Made by a program: the position numbers and the translations under genes. A model generated the notes under the pieces. The model was not told the DNA's origin. It saw only the letters and a list, made by a program, of their open reading frames with translations, and did no database searches. This document shows, one piece after another, positions 61,512-64,000 of a stretch of DNA of 64,000 bases. This stretch comes from Anaerolinea thermolimosa. Its GTDB lineage: Bacteria; Chloroflexota; Anaerolineae; Anaerolineales; Anaerolineaceae. The stretch covers positions 1,877,150-1,941,149 of the forward strand of contig NZ_DF967965.1 of assembly GCF_001050195.2 (NCBI RefSeq). The letters are read 5' to 3'. How positions within the stretch are numbered: position 1 is the stretch's first letter; the number at the start of each line of letters is the position of its first letter.

Positions 61512-63367
61512 CGACCCAACAACAAGTGGAATCCATCGCGAAGCTGACTAAAAAGAGCTGGATTGTTAAGCTCAAACCTTTCTTCGCCAGCCCCAAAACC
61601 TCCCATCAACCCTGCTCCTATACTATACAGAGCCAGGCCGGTCACCAATCCGCGGAAGAAAAGACGATACCAGCGATGCCCTTCCAATTTACTATCCAGG
61701 TTGCGGATAAGGAGCACCGCCGCAAGGGAAAAAATGGGCACATACTCCAGTTGAAAACGCATGGCTGAGAAAAAATAGAAGAGGATGAGACTCATCTGAA
61801 GAAAACCCACCCCCAGCAAAGACACAACCAACCATTTGTCTGGTTGCAACCCCCAGGATCTGCATGCCTGCCAGAAACCTGAACGCCGCCAGCTCTCCAC
61901 CCACCTCACCATGGTATAAACAAGGCCAACGGGAATGACCAGCAGGAGCGGGAAAACCAGCAGTATACCTCCCTGGGGCTCGTGATACAGATAATGATCG
62001 GGCAACCGAATGAACCAGGGCCAGCTGCTTTCTTTAATGAATGGGAAGCGAACAAACGGAAAAACTGCTTGAAACGACGGCTCACGGAAAAAATACTGGA
62101 AAGAGTTCGGAACAATGTACTTCGCTGAAAACAACCACGATCTCTCCGGAGGATATTCCGGAATACTCAATTGATAACTCAAGCCTGTTTCAAAAAGGTT
62201 CCCAAACCGGGCGGCGTTGTACCATAGAAGCAGGCCTCCCCCAAGGAGAATCGGGAACAGGAATGCTCCTGCTTTCCTGAATGCAATGCCAGGTTCCCGC
62301 TGAACCATAGACCAGCTTCGCCATACTACCATCAGAGTCAACCAGCCAACCGACAACACCAGAGGCATCCTTGAACCCATTGCCAGAGCAAGACACACCC
62401 CGGCCACTCCATACCAGCCATACGATGGGGTATGGGTAGTCATCGCCTTGAGAAGACAGGCCATAGAAAGTAAAAGAAAGAATTGTCCCCCCAGGATTGC
62501 CGCCTCATAAACGCCGGGGCGGCCCGTTGGCCAGAGCAGGTAAAGGTTCAGCCCCAGCGCCGGGAAAAGGAATACGGGCAGCCATGAAGAACCATGATGA
62601 CCATACCATCTCCAGAGAGAGTACCCCAGCCCCACCAGCAATCCCGCCACTCCCAGCAGAAAACCCACGACCAGAACCTGGTCTTCAATCACCCGGTGCA
62701 CCACGAGTTTTAAACCTGCGAGCAGGAGGGCAGGAGTTGGCCCCCAGTACAGGTAAAATTTTCCATTGTAGAAAGAAACATCCCAGAGATACTTTGCACC
62801 CGCCCGATTTTCATACGGATATGGATTCGAAAGCGCCAGCAGGCTTGGGTCGGGTTTTTCCAGAAGATGGATTTGCCCATTCAGAAACGCCTCAGCCAGG
62901 CGGTCATAATAGGTATGGTAATACGGATACCACTTCAGAAAGGTTCCTGCGGTAGTGTACCACCAGAACACAGCTAAAACCCCCACCAGAGTCACACCGA
63001 GCGCCCATCGGGTACGTTTTTCTCTGGTGGCAAGCCACGGGATTCGTTCGACTTTCCGTTGCAACCCAATAATTACTCGATATAACCAGCTCTTTCTCAG
63101 ACGCTCATACCACTGTATCGCCCATTGATCCCCCTTAACGAACCATGGTCGAAAAATAGGCCAGAACCACACCATCACCCCAATGGTCAGGCAAAACAAC
63201 CCCATGCCAAGCAAGGCATATCGCCCTTTTCCCCATCCAGGGTCATTGTCAATGCCCAGCTCAACCGCCCAATTGGCCACAACAAGGAAAGTGAACCCTA
63301 ACCCGGCATTGAAAATTGCAGCGAGACGACGCACGAATCCAATCCCTGCCTTAAATCTTGTTTCCAC
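61508..63367 (-). CDS. Polytopic membrane protein, GT-C glycosyltransferase-like
   Basis: 619 residues with about twelve to fourteen membrane helices from residue 10 on. A loop after the fourth helix (YYHTYYDRLAEAFLNGQIHLLEKPDPSLLALSNPY, about 145-185) resembles the acidic first loop of GT-C transferases, followed by RAGAKYLWDVSFYNGKFYLYWG. The GTG start at 63367 has GGGG upstream. Co-translation with the downstream PMT-like gene suggests both act in surface glycan or glycoprotein assembly. Confidence 0.65.
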   Translation of the reverse strand: METRFKAGIGFVRRLAAIFNAGLGFTFLVVANWAVELGIDNDPGWGKGRYALLGMGLFCLTIGVMVWFWPIFRPWFVKGDQWAIQWYERLRKSWLYRVIIGLQRKVERIPWLATREKRTRWALGVTLVGVLAVFWWYTTAGTFLKWYPYYHTYYDRLAEAFLNGQIHLLEKPDPSLLALSNPYPYENRAGAKYLWDVSFYNGKFYLYWGPTPALLLAGLKLVVHRVIEDQVLVVGFLLGVAGLLVGLGYSLWRWYGHHGSSWLPVFLFPALGLNLYLLWPTGRPGVYEAAILGGQFFLLLSMACLLKAMTTHTPSYGWYGVAGVCLALAMGSRMPLVLSVGWLTLMVVWRSWSMVQREPGIAFRKAGAFLFPILLGGGLLLWYNAARFGNLFETGLSYQLSIPEYPPERSWLFSAKYIVPNSFQYFFREPSFQAVFPFVRFPFIKESSWPWFIRLPDHYLYHEPQGGILLVFPLLLVIPVGLVYTMVRWVESWRRSGFWQACRSWGLQPDKWLVVSLLGVGFLQMSLILFYFFSAMRFQLEYVPIFSLAAVLLIRNLDSKLEGHRWYRLFFRGLVTGLALYSIGAGLMGGFGAGEERFELNNPALFSQLRDGFHLLLGR

Positions 63368-63466
63368 AACCCCGCCGCCAAGTATATCATGCTCTATACC
63401 TCTCCAAATCTGACTTTACCACCCCGGGAGACCCGATGGATGGCCCCGGAACCCCCTGTAAATCGC

Positions 63467-63495
63467 TTGATTTTTTCAGAAAGTGTGTATATAAC
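63467..63495 (+). promoter_or_regulatory. Sigma70-type promoter of the Gfo/Idh/MocA gene
   Basis: TTGATT (63467-63472) and TATAAC (63490-63495) are separated by 17 bp, giving a leader of about 45 bases before the ATG. Confidence 0.55.
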
Positions 63496-63546
63496 GGCAT
63501 GGAGCCATTTAACTAATTTTTAAACTACTATTGGGAGGAAGCCATT

Positions 63547-64000
63547 ATGACCAGAACAGTGCGTGTCGGTGTGATTGGCGTTGGCCAGATCGGTAAATCT
63601 CATCTGAACAATTACACTCAAAAATGCAAGGGGGGGGTAGAAATTGTCGCAATTGCCGATATCAATGAGGCTGAAGCCAGGCGAGTAGCTGAACAGTTCG
63701 GCATTCCCAATATCTACACCGATTTTCATGACCTTCTCAAGCGGGATGATATCGAAGCCGTCGACGTTTGCCTGCACAATAACCTTCACATGCCCGTTAC
63801 TGTGGCCGCTTTGCAGGCCGGGAAGCATGTTTACTGTGAAAAGCCCATGGCCGGTGCATACATAGACGCTCTGACAATGTATAAAACAGCCCGGGAAACC
63901 GGTAAAATGCTTTCGATCCAGTTAAATACGCTCTTCGCCAACGAAACCAAAGCAGCAAAGGCCCTCATTGATCAGGGTCTGCTTGGCCATATCTACCATG
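63547..64000 (+). CDS. Gfo/Idh/MocA-family oxidoreductase, 3' end outside the window
   Basis: 151 codons are visible and the frame runs off the end. [16 protein letters not shown] is the Rossmann dinucleotide-binding motif, [13 protein letters not shown] matches the second conserved strand, and VYCEKPMAG is the CEKP motif with catalytic Lys. It probably oxidises or epimerises a sugar or inositol with NAD(P). GGGAGG lies upstream of the ATG. It is divergent from the glycosyltransferase-like genes. Confidence 0.9.
   Translation, partial: MTRTVRVGVIGVGQIGKSHLNNYTQKCKGGVEIVAIADINEAEARRVAEQFGIPNIYTDFHDLLKRDDIEAVDVCLHNNLHMPVTVAALQAGKHVYCEKPMAGAYIDALTMYKTARETGKMLSIQLNTLFANETKAAKALIDQGLLGHIYH

Noticed and set aside
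1-64000. Prophage, insertion sequence, CRISPR-Cas, toxin-antitoxin or known defence system
   Set aside because: No integrase, transposase, Cas, phage structural or defence genes were found; the AbrB domain at 25213 is fused to an ABC ATPase and has no toxin partner.

Overview
The window looks like chromosomal DNA of a Chloroflexota bacterium, most likely an anaerobic heterotroph of the class Anaerolineae. No rRNA, tRNA, CRISPR array, phage or insertion sequence was found, so the placement rests on gene content. Exported lipoproteins carry Thr/Pro-rich linkers directly after the lipobox, peptide-type ABC importers sit beside glycosidases, and there are very large FtsX-type permeases with HlyD-type adaptors, a DUF1854/ABC exporter pair, PMT-like membrane glycosyltransferases and many sugar-acid and ketose catabolic enzymes. 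Base composition is even, at a little over 50% GC by eye. Start codons were chosen by Shine-Dalgarno position, and several differ from the longest open frame.

Layout. 1-12 kb: end of a DinB gene, a sugar isomerase/epimerase, an O-antigen-ligase-like protein, a ComM/YifB ATPase (apparently leaderless), a PAC2 protein, a SpoIIE-type phosphatase fused to a degenerate PilB-like ATPase half, a pentapeptide-repeat protein, a PfkB kinase, a Thr/Pro-rich surface protein and a ferritin-VIT1 fusion. 12-22 kb: GH3 glycosidase, amidohydrolase, AGE-family 2-epimerase, beta-propeller lactonase, ManD-type dehydratase and secreted GH5. The lactonase/ManD junction carries a 996-bp direct tandem duplication that leaves a truncated copy of each gene. 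21-33 kb: an ABC exporter with DUF1854 partner, then a MacB-like export system (HlyD lipoprotein, FtsX permease, two ATPases, one with a C-terminal AbrB domain), a small membrane protein and a B12-binding radical SAM protein.

33-47 kb: a complete five-gene peptide/oligosaccharide ABC importer, an uncharacterised 825-residue heparinase-like protein, a cytoplasmic-looking GH5, a pseudo-receiver, and a 1194-residue one-protein signalling system (LacI-type sensor, histidine kinase, two receivers, AraC DNA-binding domain). This reads as a glycan uptake and processing island with its own regulator. From about 15.2 to 47.0 kb every gene is on the minus strand.

47-57 kb: plus-strand sugar catabolism, with a DUF362 protein, Zn alcohol dehydrogenase, KDG kinase, NAD-sugar epimerase, FucI/AraA-like isomerase, YihV-like PfkB kinase and class II aldolase, converging on ThuA and KDPG aldolase. 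ManD, KdgK and the KDPG aldolase together give the lower hexuronate route. The isomerase-kinase-aldolase trio forms a second route, through a ketose 1-phosphate, for an unidentified six-carbon sugar. 57-64 kb: a second FtsX giant without an ATPase, two membrane glycosyltransferase-like proteins, and the start of a Gfo/Idh/MocA oxidoreductase cut by the window edge.
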